A stretch of 39,023 nt of DNA from Stagnimonas sp. (GTDB lineage: Bacteria > Pseudomonadota > Gammaproteobacteria > Nevskiales > Nevskiaceae), in NCBI GenBank assembly GCA_030652575.1, contig JAUSQI010000138.1, positions 1 to 39,023 on the forward strand. Direction: 5' to 3'. The notes beneath the pieces were generated by a model, which saw only the letters and a list, made by a program, of their open reading frames with translations, was not told the origin of the DNA and did not search any database. Position 1 is the first letter of the stretch. Every line of letters starts with the position of its first letter. Positions 8,420 to 16,336 of this stretch are shown here, in pieces. The position numbers and the translations under genes were made by a program.

Positions 8420-10648
8420 ATGTCGATTCGTCCTCTCGCTGTTGCCGCCTTGGTATTCGTCACGATGACTGCCCACGCCGCCGTCCCCATCCCCGACCCG
8501 CAGTTCTCGAAGGACTTCGCCGAGACGCAGAAATACGCGCTGGGCCGCCCCACCGCGCTGCGCTTCACGCCGGATGGCAGGCAGCTGTTCTTTCTGCGCA
8601 GCGGCGCGCGCGATGCGACGCGGCGGCTGTATGTGTTCGACACCACAACGGGCGCGACGCGCGAACTCATCACGCCGCAGCAGGTACTGGGGCTCGCCGA
8701 CGAAGTGCTGAGCAAGGAGGAAAAAGCCCGCCGCGAGCGCTTGCGTCTCACCGCCAAGGGCTTCGCGCGCTTCGATCTGACGCCCGACGGCAAGACGCTG
8801 CTGCTGCCGCTCTCGGGCAAGCTGTTCGCCTTCGATCTCGCGGCTCAAAAGTTGCGCACGCTGGATGATGGTGCGAAGCCCGCACTCGATGCCCGGCTCT
8901 CGCCCGATGGCAGCCGCGTGGCCTTCGTGCGCGACTACGACCTCTACGTGCGCGACCTCAACACTGCCAAAGAAACCCGCCTCACGCAGGGCGGCAGCGA
9001 GGCACTGCAACACGGCCTGCCGGAGTTCGTCGCGCAGGAGGAAATGGGCCGCTTCCAGGGCTTCTGGTTTTCGCCCGATGGCAAGACGCTGGCCTATGAA
9101 CAGGCCGATCATTCGCAGGTGGAGCGCTTCACCATCGGCGACCCGGCCAAGCCGGAAGTGGCGGCCGAAGGCTTTTATTACCCGCGACCCGGCAAGAACA
9201 ATGTGCGGGTTCGTCTGGGGCTGATGCCGGTGACGGGCGGCGCCACCACCTGGGTGCGCTGGGATGCCGAGAAGTATCCCTACCTGCTGCGCGTCGAGTG
9301 GCCCGAGACAAAGCCGGGCTCAGCACCGCTGACGCTCATCGTGCAGAGCCGCGACCAGCGCGAGCAGGCCTTCCTCACCGTCGATGCGCGCGGCAACACC
9401 CAGACGCTGCTGGTGCAGCGCGACCCGGCGTGGCTGGACCCGGACTTCGGCTTCGTGCGCTGGCTGCCCGACGGTGCGGGTTTTCTTACGGCAAGTGAAG
9501 AAAGCGGCGAGACACAGTTGCTCCGCTACGACGCCAAGGGCCGCAACCCACAGGTGCTGCTGAGCCGCGGCTTCGACAGCCTGGTGGGTGTGGCCGACGA
9601 TGGCCGCGTCACCGCCACCGTGTTCGCCACGCCGCAGGAGATGCAGGTGCTGCGCATCGACCCCAAGCTGGGGCCGGCGGTATTGCCCGAGGTGCTGGCG
9701 CGCGGCCTGGGCGAACGCTCGGCCGCCCTCGCCCGCACTGGCGGCCAGTACGCCGTCACCCAGGCCACGCTGGATGCGCCGGCCAACACCACGGTGTTCG
9801 CGGCCGATGGTCAGCGCATCGCCGATCTGCCCAGCGTCGCCGAGTTGCCGCGGGTCTGGCCCGAGCCGGAATTGATGACCGTGGAGGTGGCGGGCAATAC
9901 CTTTCACGTCGCGGTGCTGAAGCCACGCGACTTCGATGCGAGCAAGAAATATCCGGTGATCGATTCGGTCTACGGCGGCCCGACGGTGACGGTGGTCACG
10001 GCCAATGCCACGGCCTACCTGCGCGACCAGTGGCTCGCCGACCACGGCGCGATCGTGGTCAAGATCGACAACCGCGGCACGCCGCGCCGCGACCGCGAAT
10101 GGGCGCGCGCCTTCAAGGATCGCGATGGTCAGAACGGCGACGCCTTGAGCGTGATCGTCAACGACCAGGCCGATGTGCTGCTGGCACTGGCAAAGAAAAT
10201 CCCGCAGATGGATGCGACGCGGATCGGCATCAGCGGCTGGAGCTACGGCGGCACGTCGAGCGCGGCGGCGGTGCTGCTAAGGCCCGATGTGTTCAAGGCG
10301 GCAGTTGCGGGCGCACCCGTCACCGACTGGCGCGACTACGACACGCATTACACCGAGCGCTATCTCGACACGCCCCAGGCCAATGCCGAGGGCTATGCGA
10401 AGTCGGACCTCGTGGCGCGCGCGGGCGAGCTGACGCGGCCCTTGCTGCTGATTCACGGCAGCGGCGACGACAACGTCTATTTCTTCCACTCGCTGAAGTT
10501 GGCCGATGCCTTGTTCAAGGCCGGCAAGCCGTTCGAGTTTCTGCCGCTGGTCAACTTCACGCACATGGTCGCCAACCCGCTGGTGCAACAGCGACTGGAC
10601 AACCGCGTCAGCGAGTTCCTCATGCGGCACCTGGGCGGCCCGCAATAG
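8420..10648 (+). CDS. S9 family dipeptidyl-peptidase IV-like serine peptidase
   Basis: This 742-residue exported enzyme has a signal peptide (residues 1-20, ending TAHA), an eight-bladed propeller region with DPP IV-like sequence, and a C-terminal alpha/beta-hydrolase. The catalytic triad is visible: Ser608 in GWSYGG, Asp683 in HGSGDDNVYF and His715 in NFTHM. Spacing between these residues is close to that of human DPP IV. The paired acidic residues Glu207-Glu208 in AQEEMGRFQGFW match the N-terminus-binding double Glu of DPP IV, so it should cleave X-Pro or X-Ala dipeptides from peptides in the periplasm. I preferred the ATG at 8420 over a GTG at 8390 because it begins directly with the signal peptide. 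It lies 53 nt after the adaptor gene and 62 nt before the glycoamidase gene. Confidence 0.9.
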   Translation: MSIRPLAVAALVFVTMTAHAAVPIPDPQFSKDFAETQKYALGRPTALRFTPDGRQLFFLRSGARDATRRLYVFDTTTGATRELITPQQVLGLADEVLSKEEKARRERLRLTAKGFARFDLTPDGKTLLLPLSGKLFAFDLAAQKLRTLDDGAKPALDARLSPDGSRVAFVRDYDLYVRDLNTAKETRLTQGGSEALQHGLPEFVAQEEMGRFQGFWFSPDGKTLAYEQADHSQVERFTIGDPAKPEVAAEGFYYPRPGKNNVRVRLGLMPVTGGATTWVRWDAEKYPYLLRVEWPETKPGSAPLTLIVQSRDQREQAFLTVDARGNTQTLLVQRDPAWLDPDFGFVRWLPDGAGFLTASEESGETQLLRYDAKGRNPQVLLSRGFDSLVGVADDGRVTATVFATPQEMQVLRIDPKLGPAVLPEVLARGLGERSAALARTGGQYAVTQATLDAPANTTVFAADGQRIADLPSVAELPRVWPEPELMTVEVAGNTFHVAVLKPRDFDASKKYPVIDSVYGGPTVTVVTANATAYLRDQWLADHGAIVVKIDNRGTPRRDREWARAFKDRDGQNGDALSVIVNDQADVLLALAKKIPQMDATRIGISGWSYGGTSSAAAVLLRPDVFKAAVAGAPVTDWRDYDTHYTERYLDTPQANAEGYAKSDLVARAGELTRPLLLIHGSGDDNVYFFHSLKLADALFKAGKPFEFLPLVNFTHMVANPLVQQRLDNRVSEFLMRHLGGPQ

Positions 10649-10710
10649 CGCCAACCGATGGTGCGGTATTTGCGTTGCTGCTGACATCTCATTCGGGCAA
10701 AGACGCGACC

Positions 10711-12618
10711 ATGAAACTCAAACCGCTCCAGCGGGCCCTGCGATCCTTGCGCGCACCCTCCCTGGTTTGTGCCGGGCTGTGCGTCGAGTTGGTCGGCCAG
10801 GCCGCCGTGGCGCAGTCACTGCCCGACCCGAACGACCAGCCGCAGCTCACCGCCGAACCGCCGGTGCGTGTGCCGACGACGGCACAGTGCGACGAAGTCG
10901 TGCTGATGAACAAGTTCGACGGCTTCTACCTGCCCAATCCTGCCGACCCCGACGATCGCGGCGGGGTGCGCATCGGCGAGCACAAGGCCGGTGCCTGCCC
11001 GGGGCCGTGGTCCAAGGTGGTGCTGCATGTCGACGTCAGTGCGCGCGAGGGCATCAACTTTGATCGCGTGTTCGAGATCTATCTTGGCAACGCGCCGCTG
11101 TTGTCGAGTTCCACCAGCGAGCCGGTCGGCGACGACACCAACGTGCACTGGCAGCTGCAGACGGATGTCAGCGAGTTCGCCAATCTGCTGAAGAGCGACC
11201 AGTCGATCACGGGCATTCTCAACAACGCGCACTTCGACGGCTATTTCGGCATCTACTACGTGAAGATGACGCTGTCGTACTACGCGGCCGATGCCAGCAA
11301 CCCGGCCATCGACGCGCCGGATTACATCGGTGTGCTGTATCCCAAAGACGCGCAGGGTCTGCCGACCAATTACGAGTATTCGGGCTACGGCGGCTTCGAT
11401 TTCCGCAGCGCTAACAAGTTCGTGTCCTTCGAGGTCGCGGACCTGCCGAAAAACCTCGCCTCGCTGCATGCCGATCTGCGTGCGCAGGGCCACGGCCCCA
11501 ACGAGGAGTTCTGGTGGAGCGGCGGCAAGCGGCAGATCGAGATCTTCATCGACGGTGTGCTGGCGGGCTTCGCGCCGCTGTACCCGGTGCTGTTCACCGG
11601 TGCCAACGGCCCCGCCAACTGGATGCCCATCCCCTCGCCGCGCGCCTGGCATCTCGACCCGTATCGGGTCGACCTCACGCCCTTCATCGGTACTCTGGTG
11701 GACGGCCGCCCGCACACCTTCGAACTGCACATCCCGGATGCGGTGATCGAGGATGGCGATTACTGGATGGTGGGCGGCACGCTGTTCGGCCATACCGACC
11801 CGGTGCTGCTGCAAACCAGCGGGGCGCTGACGACGGTTCCGTCAGCGGGCAATGCCGTGAGCGAGTCGGGTTCGGTCAGCGTCACCGCCTCGCGCGCTGC
11901 CCAGTGGGCGGGCACGGTAGAGACATCCAACGGACGCGTGCAGACGGCGGTCGACAACCGCTTCGAGATCACCCAGACGTCGGTGGCGGGCCTTGCCAAC
12001 AACAGCCAGTGGGACTGGGTCACCGTCAGCAAAACCACGCCAGCGCTGGGCGAGCCGACCACCCGCACGGAAGCCCGGCAGTATTCGATGCGCGGCACGC
12101 TCGGCGTTGCCGGTGTGGTGCCGAGCGCATTGACGCTGGGCGATGCGGCGAGCACGGTCGTCGAAGGGCCGGCGCCCTACACGGCGCGGTCGAGCTTGCA
12201 GATGACGACGTCCGGGGCAGGACTGGCCGCCAACATCGCGCAGGTCGAGATCTATTGCGGCAGCGACAGCACGGGCTGGAACTACAACCGGATGATTACC
12301 GCATCGGGCGGCTTCGTGACCTCCGATCAGCAGGACCTCAACAACTGTCCAGAGCCGGAGGCCGTAGTCACACCAAGCCCTGCGCCGGCGCCTGTTCCAA
12401 CACCAGCGCCCGCACCGAGTCCGGCACCGGCTCCAGCACCCACGCCCTCACCTGCACCAAGTCCTGCATCACCGTCACCCGCACCCACGGTCGTACCCTC
12501 CGCCACGCTGGATGGTCGCTACGGTGGCGCGATGCCGGCCAGCCTTGCGCTGCTGTGCTTGCCGCTGGCAGCACTGTCCAGACGGCGTCAGCGTCGCGGG
12601 ATGCGCGAGCGGTCTTAG
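10711..12618 (+). CDS. Secreted PNGase A-like peptide-N4-(N-acetyl-beta-glucosaminyl)asparagine amidase
   Basis: The 635-residue protein has a signal peptide (about 1-34, ending AAVAQS). A region of about residues 60-375 resembles peptide N-glycanase A (PF12222): GPWSKVVLHVDV, FDRVFEIYLGNAPLLSSSTSEP, then NEEFWWSGGKRQIEIFIDG and PYRVDLTPFIGTLVDGRPH. Enzymes of this family release N-glycans by hydrolysing the asparagine-glycan amide bond and are best known from plants and fungi. A second, unrecognised part (about 380-550) is followed by a Pro/Ala/Ser linker (about 553-590). A short tail with GG, a hydrophobic stretch and SRRRQRR resembles a GlyGly-CTERM-like sorting signal. The neighbouring S9 peptidase suggests joint attack on glycopeptides. 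Its stop overlaps the convergent gene by 4 nt. Activity is inferred from family resemblance. Confidence 0.75.
   Translation: MKLKPLQRALRSLRAPSLVCAGLCVELVGQAAVAQSLPDPNDQPQLTAEPPVRVPTTAQCDEVVLMNKFDGFYLPNPADPDDRGGVRIGEHKAGACPGPWSKVVLHVDVSAREGINFDRVFEIYLGNAPLLSSSTSEPVGDDTNVHWQLQTDVSEFANLLKSDQSITGILNNAHFDGYFGIYYVKMTLSYYAADASNPAIDAPDYIGVLYPKDAQGLPTNYEYSGYGGFDFRSANKFVSFEVADLPKNLASLHADLRAQGHGPNEEFWWSGGKRQIEIFIDGVLAGFAPLYPVLFTGANGPANWMPIPSPRAWHLDPYRVDLTPFIGTLVDGRPHTFELHIPDAVIEDGDYWMVGGTLFGHTDPVLLQTSGALTTVPSAGNAVSESGSVSVTASRAAQWAGTVETSNGRVQTAVDNRFEITQTSVAGLANNSQWDWVTVSKTTPALGEPTTRTEARQYSMRGTLGVAGVVPSALTLGDAASTVVEGPAPYTARSSLQMTTSGAGLAANIAQVEIYCGSDSTGWNYNRMITASGGFVTSDQQDLNNCPEPEAVVTPSPAPAPVPTPAPAPSPAPAPAPTPSPAPSPASPSPAPTVVPSATLDGRYGGAMPASLALLCLPLAALSRRRQRRGMRERS
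12369..12498 (+). repeat. Proline-rich coding microsatellite (PAP/PSP linker)
   Basis: About 130 bp of degenerate CCA-GCA/CCA-AGC type repeats encode an almost pure Pro, Ala, Ser, Thr and Val stretch. It forms the linker between the body of the glycoamidase and its hydrophobic C-terminal tail. Such tracts vary in length between strains. Confidence 0.7.
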
Positions 12619-12929
12619 CGTTTCCGGGCTGCGAGAAACAGCCCGAGCAGTCGCAAGCCCCAAGAGGAATAGCGCGCGCCGACGAGCGTAGTCACTGCCA
12701 GCACACCCGCACGCCGGATCAGCTGCGGATTGGCGACCAGAAGCCGCATCAGCAGACTGCGCGGTGTGGCGGGCTGCATCACCGCCGTGCCGGGCTGGGA
12801 CATCGCCGCTGCGTTGCTGGCGGCAATGTCTCTGGGCCGCTGCACGAACTGCCGGTGCAGCAGCGCGCGTTGCGAGTCCATGCGGGCGGTGATGGCCTGT
12901 GCCGATGCGGTGTGGCTGAGCGTGCTCAT
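12615..12929 (-). CDS. YqjK-like small protein with C-terminal membrane segment
   Basis: This 104-residue protein begins MSTLSHTASAQAITARMDSQR, has a polar helical first half, and ends with a hydrophobic region around residues 70-98 (LIRRAGVLAVTTLV, LRLLGLFLAARKR). It occupies the third position in a YqjD-YqjE-YqjK-like gene order, which is the main reason for the name; the direct resemblance is weak. Its ATG overlaps the stop of the YqjE-like gene by 4 nt (ATGA), implying translational coupling. The stop overlaps the convergent glycoamidase stop. Function is not known; the E. coli counterparts are stationary-phase inner-membrane proteins. Confidence 0.6.
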   Translation of the reverse strand: MSTLSHTASAQAITARMDSQRALLHRQFVQRPRDIAASNAAAMSQPGTAVMQPATPRSLLMRLLVANPQLIRRAGVLAVTTLVGARYSSWGLRLLGLFLAARKR

Positions 12930-13342
12930 ATCAACTCCCGGATCAAATCGAGGTCGCGTTTCCATTGCTGGCTGGTGCCGGCGAAACGCTGCGTCGCCCG
13001 GCTGCCGAGCCGTTGAATCTGCCAGTAGCAATACGCGGCGCTGACCAGCATCACGATGCCGGAGCCGAACATGGCGTGGGTGCGGTATTCGGTATTCCAG
13101 AGCGTCGCGATCAGGAGGGTCACGCCGAAGATCATCCCCAGCTGCACGACCAGCGCCAGCACGAACCACAGGCCCACCACGCCGCCAAGGCGCGAAAGCT
13201 CCTGTGCGGCTTCGAGCCTCAGCAAATCCAGGTGATCACCCAGATGCTCCAGCAATACACGCGACGCATTGCGCAAACCCGGCGGTGCAGCCGCCGGGTT
13301 TGCGGGTGCCACGGTCACGTCGGTGTCGACCGTCGGTGTCAT
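12926..13342 (-). CDS. YqjE-like / phage-holin-superfamily membrane protein
   Basis: The 138-residue protein has an amphipathic N-terminal helix (HLGDHLDLLRLEAAQELSRLG). Two close transmembrane segments follow (GLWFVLALVVQLGMIFGVTLLIATLW and FGSGIVMLVSAAYCYWQI), then a charged tail. This is the layout of the YqjE/actinobacterial holin-like family (PF07332), small inner-membrane proteins usually encoded next to ElaB/YqjD proteins. I chose the ATG at 13342; a GTG two codons earlier is also in frame. The gene starts 9 nt after the DUF883 gene stop and overlaps the next gene by ATGA. No lysis function is implied. Confidence 0.78.
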   Translation of the reverse strand: MTPTVDTDVTVAPANPAAAPPGLRNASRVLLEHLGDHLDLLRLEAAQELSRLGGVVGLWFVLALVVQLGMIFGVTLLIATLWNTEYRTHAMFGSGIVMLVSAAYCYWQIQRLGSRATQRFAGTSQQWKRDLDLIRELI

Positions 13343-13351
13343 GGCCACGCT

Positions 13352-13741
13352 CTAGCGACGGCTGATGACCACACCCAGCAGCAGGCCGACAGCAAAGCCG
13401 ACGCCGATGGCTTTCCACGGCTCGTCGTGCACATAGGTGTTCACACCTTCGGCCTGATGCCTGGCCTGCGCGACCACTTTCTCGCTCGCAGCCTCAACTG
13501 ACGACTTGTAATCGGCAATGCGGCTGGTGATGTCGCTCTTGATCTTGCTGACGTCGAAGGTGCCGCCGGCCTTGGCGCTCACCATGTCTTCAAGATCGGC
13601 GATGAAGTTCTTCACTTCGTTGCCGATTGCGGAGCTGCTGGACTTCACTTCACCGGCCACCTTGTTGGCGGTGGTCTTGGCCTCGTCAGCAACCTGGCTG
13701 GCGCTGCTCTTGAACTCGTTCATCGTTGCGGATGTGTTCAT
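13352..13741 (-). CDS. ElaB/YqjD/DUF883 family membrane-anchored protein
   Basis: This 129-residue protein is a long charged, Ala/Ser/Lys-rich helix (about residues 5-95) ending in HDEPWKAIGVGFAVGLLLGVVISRR. That C-terminal tail anchor, with its DEPWKAIGVG lead and double-glycine helix, is the signature of the ElaB/YqjD/YgaM family. E. coli YqjD and ElaB bind ribosomes at the inner membrane in stationary phase. The ATG at 13741 follows GAGAGGAGAA, a strong ribosome-binding site. It heads a three-gene leftward operon with YqjE- and YqjK-like genes. A CTGAA-N6-CTGAA direct repeat lies about 80 nt upstream. Confidence 0.85.
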   Translation of the reverse strand: MNTSATMNEFKSSASQVADEAKTTANKVAGEVKSSSSAIGNEVKNFIADLEDMVSAKAGGTFDVSKIKSDITSRIADYKSSVEAASEKVVAQARHQAEGVNTYVHDEPWKAIGVGFAVGLLLGVVISRR

Positions 13742-13818
13742 CTGACTTCTCCTCTCGGTTTGGGTTGGTTGCCGCCGCCTCGGTTGGCAACGACGACAAC
13801 TCACCGTAGAGCGAGCCT

Positions 13819-13834
13819 CTGAATCGCATCTGAA
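13819..13834. promoter_or_regulatory. CTGAA-N6-CTGAA direct repeat upstream of the DUF883 operon
   Basis: Two CTGAA half-sites 11 bp apart (13819-13823 and 13830-13834) lie in the intergenic region. A one-helical-turn tandem spacing is typical of OmpR/PhoB-type response-regulator sites. No response regulator gene is in the window, and chance occurrence is possible for so short a motif. Confidence 0.35.
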
Positions 13835-13849
13835 GTGCGACCGTGTTTT

Positions 13850-14374
13850 TTATTCGCCTGCGGGCGGCATGGGTGGCGGCAGAGACGTATGCCCGGGCGG
13901 TGGCGGCATGCGACCTCCAGCGGGCATCGGCAGGCGACTCATGCCTGCGGCAAAAACTTTGCGGTCTGCCTGGCTCAGGCTTTGCGCCAGTTCAATAAGG
14001 CGCTGTTGCACCAATTGCGCGGCTTCGGTCGCTTTTGCACGCAGGATGGCGAACTCACGCTCTGTGGCGTGCGCGTCGAATGGGTCTGCGGCAAACGCCG
14101 CATCGAGTGCGCTGCGCTGCTGGCGAAGCGCCTCTAAGTGTATGCGCATCTCTGGGGCATGACGGTCGAAGAACTGCCGCACGCGCAACTGGCCCTCGGG
14201 CGATAGGGCCTGCTCAACGCCGCGCAATCCCTCCATTGGGCCACCCATTCCGGGCTTGAAGCCGGGCGGAGGGCGATGGCCCATCGGGCCGAGCCCGCCG
14301 GCGATCGCGCCGAGCAGAAAAACGTTGAGTACGAGCGAGACGATCAACCAGCGTTTGGTAGAGGGTGTGGTCAT
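13850..14374 (-). CDS. CnrX/CpxP/ZraP-like periplasmic heavy-metal-resistance-family protein
   Basis: The 174-residue protein has one N-terminal membrane segment (WLIVSLVLNVFLLGAIAGGL) and a helical periplasmic domain. The domain contains LSPEGQLRVRQFFDRHAPEMR, LRQQRSALDAAFAADPFDA and a Gln-rich helix ending LSQADRKVFA. This pattern matches the periplasmic heavy-metal sensor family (PF13801), whose members act as stress or metal sensors beside anti-sigma factors or as LTXXQ-type chaperones. The C-terminus is Pro/Gly/Met-rich with a single histidine. It overlaps the anti-sigma gene by ATGA and is the last gene of an operon whose other members are an ECF sigma factor and its anti-sigma factor. 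It probably feeds an envelope signal to that pair; the signal is unknown. Confidence 0.75.
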   Translation of the reverse strand: MTTPSTKRWLIVSLVLNVFLLGAIAGGLGPMGHRPPPGFKPGMGGPMEGLRGVEQALSPEGQLRVRQFFDRHAPEMRIHLEALRQQRSALDAAFAADPFDAHATEREFAILRAKATEAAQLVQQRLIELAQSLSQADRKVFAAGMSRLPMPAGGRMPPPPGHTSLPPPMPPAGE

Positions 14375-14826
14375 GGGGTGTCTGCCAGTTGCGTCCAATG
14401 GCTGTCTTCGAGTTGCGAAAGCTGCCACCAGTCGAAGGTGGTGTCGGTGGTCGTTGTGTTGGGCTGCAACCACAGGCCGGTGGCAAAGCCTGCCACCAGT
14501 GCGAGTGCGAAAGTGGGTACGGTCAGCCGCCAGCCGGTGAGATCCAGCCACAGTGCTTTCGCCCAGCTTGTGGTAGTCGATGTGTTGGCGGGAGGCAGGC
14601 GGGTGAACACGGCGTTCAACGCGGTTGCGGTCGGTGGCTGCGGAGTGGGCAGGGTATCGAGCAGCGCATCCAGCGCCTGTGCCTGCTGCCAGTGCTGCCG
14701 TGCGAGCGTGTCGGTGTCGAGCAGTCGCAGGGCGGCGGCGCGCTCGGCCTCAGGCCAGCGCTGGGGCGCGGCACCATAGGCCTCCAGCAACACGGCGAAA
14801 CGTTCGCGGCTCAGGGGTGCGTTCAT
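14371..14826 (-). CDS. Anti-sigma factor, single-pass membrane protein
   Basis: This 151-residue protein follows an ECF sigma gene with a 4-nt overlap. It has a cytoplasmic N-terminal domain (RERFAVLLEAYGAAPQRWPEAERAAALRLL, about residues 7-36), a proline-containing middle, one transmembrane segment (RLTVPTFALALVAGFATGLWL) and a short periplasmic tail. The N-terminal stretch resembles domains found in other gammaproteobacterial proteins encoded beside ECF sigma factors and CnrX-like proteins. It lacks an obvious zinc-binding HxxxCxxC motif, so it is not a ZAS-type anti-sigma. Role assigned mainly from gene order and topology. Confidence 0.75.
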   Translation of the reverse strand: MNAPLSRERFAVLLEAYGAAPQRWPEAERAAALRLLDTDTLARQHWQQAQALDALLDTLPTPQPPTATALNAVFTRLPPANTSTTTSWAKALWLDLTGWRLTVPTFALALVAGFATGLWLQPNTTTTDTTFDWWQLSQLEDSHWTQLADTP

Positions 14827-15419
14827 GTCAGGTCTCCAGATAAGTCGTGCCGCTCGGCTAGCAGGGCCGAGCGCAGGGCGCGACGCCCGCGTGCCAGCAG
14901 CGATTCGAGGGCGTCGACCGAAATCTCCAGCGTGGCGGCGGCTTCGATGTTGCTGAGTTCCTGGTAGTGGCACAACACGACCGCGGCGCGCTGGCGCTCG
15001 GGTAGCCCCAGCAGGGCGTGACGAAGGCGCTGTGCCACAGCCTGCTGTTGCAGGTGCACGTCGAGCGTGGCGTCGATTTCGCCTTGTTCCGGCAGCGCAT
15101 CCAGCGGGCTCTCGCGACGGCGACGCAGACGATCAGTGCAGCGCGACAGAGCGACACGATACAGCCAGGTCGAGAACTTCGCCTCGCCGCCGCGCCAGCC
15201 GCGGGTTTGTTTCCAGGCCTGCAGAAACACATCCTGTGCGACGTCCTCGGCCTCGGTGTGGCTGCCGAGCAGGCGCTCTGCCAGCGCAGTGATCGCGGAA
15301 AGATTGCGACGCACGATGCGGGCGAAGGCTACACGGTCGCCATCGGCCGCCAGCGCGATATCGGCGATATCCGGGTCGTCAGTGCCGCTCGGCATGGAGG
15401 GTGGGCCCGCGTCGAACAT
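14823..15419 (-). CDS. ECF-type RNA polymerase sigma factor
   Basis: The 198-residue protein contains sigma region 2 (HTEAEDVAQDVFLQAWKQTRGWRG and FSTWLYRVALSRCTDRLRRRR, about residues 55-102). It also has region 4 (LLGLPERQRAAVVLCHYQELSNIEAAATLEISVDALESLLARGRRALRSAL, split here as one helix-turn-helix around 136-187). These two domains alone define an extracytoplasmic-function sigma factor that directs RNA polymerase to a small regulon. The ATG at 15419 is chosen; another ATG at 15395 would shorten the leader. It lies 44 nt after a DUF4382 lipoprotein gene in the same direction and overlaps the anti-sigma gene. I do not see a convincing ECF-type promoter immediately upstream, so it may be read from the lipoprotein genes. 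Confidence 0.9.
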   Translation of the reverse strand: MFDAGPPSMPSGTDDPDIADIALAADGDRVAFARIVRRNLSAITALAERLLGSHTEAEDVAQDVFLQAWKQTRGWRGGEAKFSTWLYRVALSRCTDRLRRRRESPLDALPEQGEIDATLDVHLQQQAVAQRLRHALLGLPERQRAAVVLCHYQELSNIEAAATLEISVDALESLLARGRRALRSALLAERHDLSGDLT

Positions 15420-15463
15420 GATCAGTTTCGGACGGTAGGCGGTTGCGGCGCGCGTGTCATGTG

Positions 15464-16336
15464 CTAGCCGCCGATGGCCAGTGTTTCGGCATCGCCGGTA
15501 TCGAGTGTGATGCTGCGCGCATTGGTGAAGTTCAGGCTGTTGTAGCTCGACGGCGCATCGCTGTCCGCCGCGCAGGTGAGCGCCAGCCGGTAGCTGCCTT
15601 CGGCCAGTGTCGGCAGGGCATAGACGTAACCCTCGCCGTCATCGTCGAGCGTCACGCGGGTGGAGGCGATGGGATTGGGGCTGCGGTCGCGCGAATAGTC
15701 GCCCAGCGAGGCGCTGCCGCTGGCAAAGGCGTAGATCGCCGCACCCGCCACCAGGCTGCCATTGCTGCGGCAGCCGTTGGCATCGAGTGCGGACGTGCTC
15801 ACGCCGCCCTCGACGCTCGCGCCATCGCTCGCCTCGTAGGCGGTGAGCACCGGCTGAAACTCGAAGGTGCTGGTGCTCGCGCGCAGGTCGGATAACGAGA
15901 AGCGCAGGTCCAGCCGCGCCAGCACGGCGGCGCTGTCGCCGTCTTTCAGGGTCAGGTCGAGGGCGGCGAACGGGCCATCGGCAGATTGCGTGAGGGTGTA
16001 TTCGTTGCCGTCCTCCAGTCGCAGGCTCGGGCTGCCGGCAAGCCGCAGCCGCAGGCCCGTGTAGTGGCCGGCGGGCAGCTTGGCGGCGTTGGCGAGTTGC
16101 AGGTTGCTGCCGTCCCGGTAGTCGGTGAAGTCTTCGGTGTCGTCGCTGGCGAGATCGAGGCTGTGCAGACTGCCGGTGTCGTCGAGCAGCTCGACGGCCG
16201 CGACCTGCCCGCGCAGGCGCTCTATGTCGATTGCGCCGCCGACGGTCAGGTCCACATCGAGCTGTGCGGATTCGCAGGCGGTGAGGCCCGCGCAGAGCAG
16301 CAGCAAGGCAATCGGGTGCAGCTTGGAGTGGTTCAT
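15464..16336 (-). CDS. DUF4382-domain lipoprotein
   Basis: The 290-residue protein has a lipoprotein signal with lipobox LTAC (Cys21) followed by Glu, not Asp, favouring outer-membrane delivery. Residues about 25-175 resemble the DUF4382 domain (AVELLDDTGSLHSLDL, LPAGHYTGLRLRLAG, FEFQPVLTAYEA), a beta-sandwich found in many secreted bacterial proteins. The remainder (VAGAAIYAFASGS, STRVTLDDDGEGYVYALPTLAEGSYRLALTC) looks like a carboxypeptidase-regulatory or prealbumin-like beta domain. Function is unknown. It overlaps the preceding lipoprotein gene by ATGA, so it is translated with it, and precedes the ECF sigma gene. Confidence 0.75.
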   Translation of the reverse strand: MNHSKLHPIALLLLCAGLTACESAQLDVDLTVGGAIDIERLRGQVAAVELLDDTGSLHSLDLASDDTEDFTDYRDGSNLQLANAAKLPAGHYTGLRLRLAGSPSLRLEDGNEYTLTQSADGPFAALDLTLKDGDSAAVLARLDLRFSLSDLRASTSTFEFQPVLTAYEASDGASVEGGVSTSALDANGCRSNGSLVAGAAIYAFASGSASLGDYSRDRSPNPIASTRVTLDDDGEGYVYALPTLAEGSYRLALTCAADSDAPSSYNSLNFTNARSITLDTGDAETLAIGG

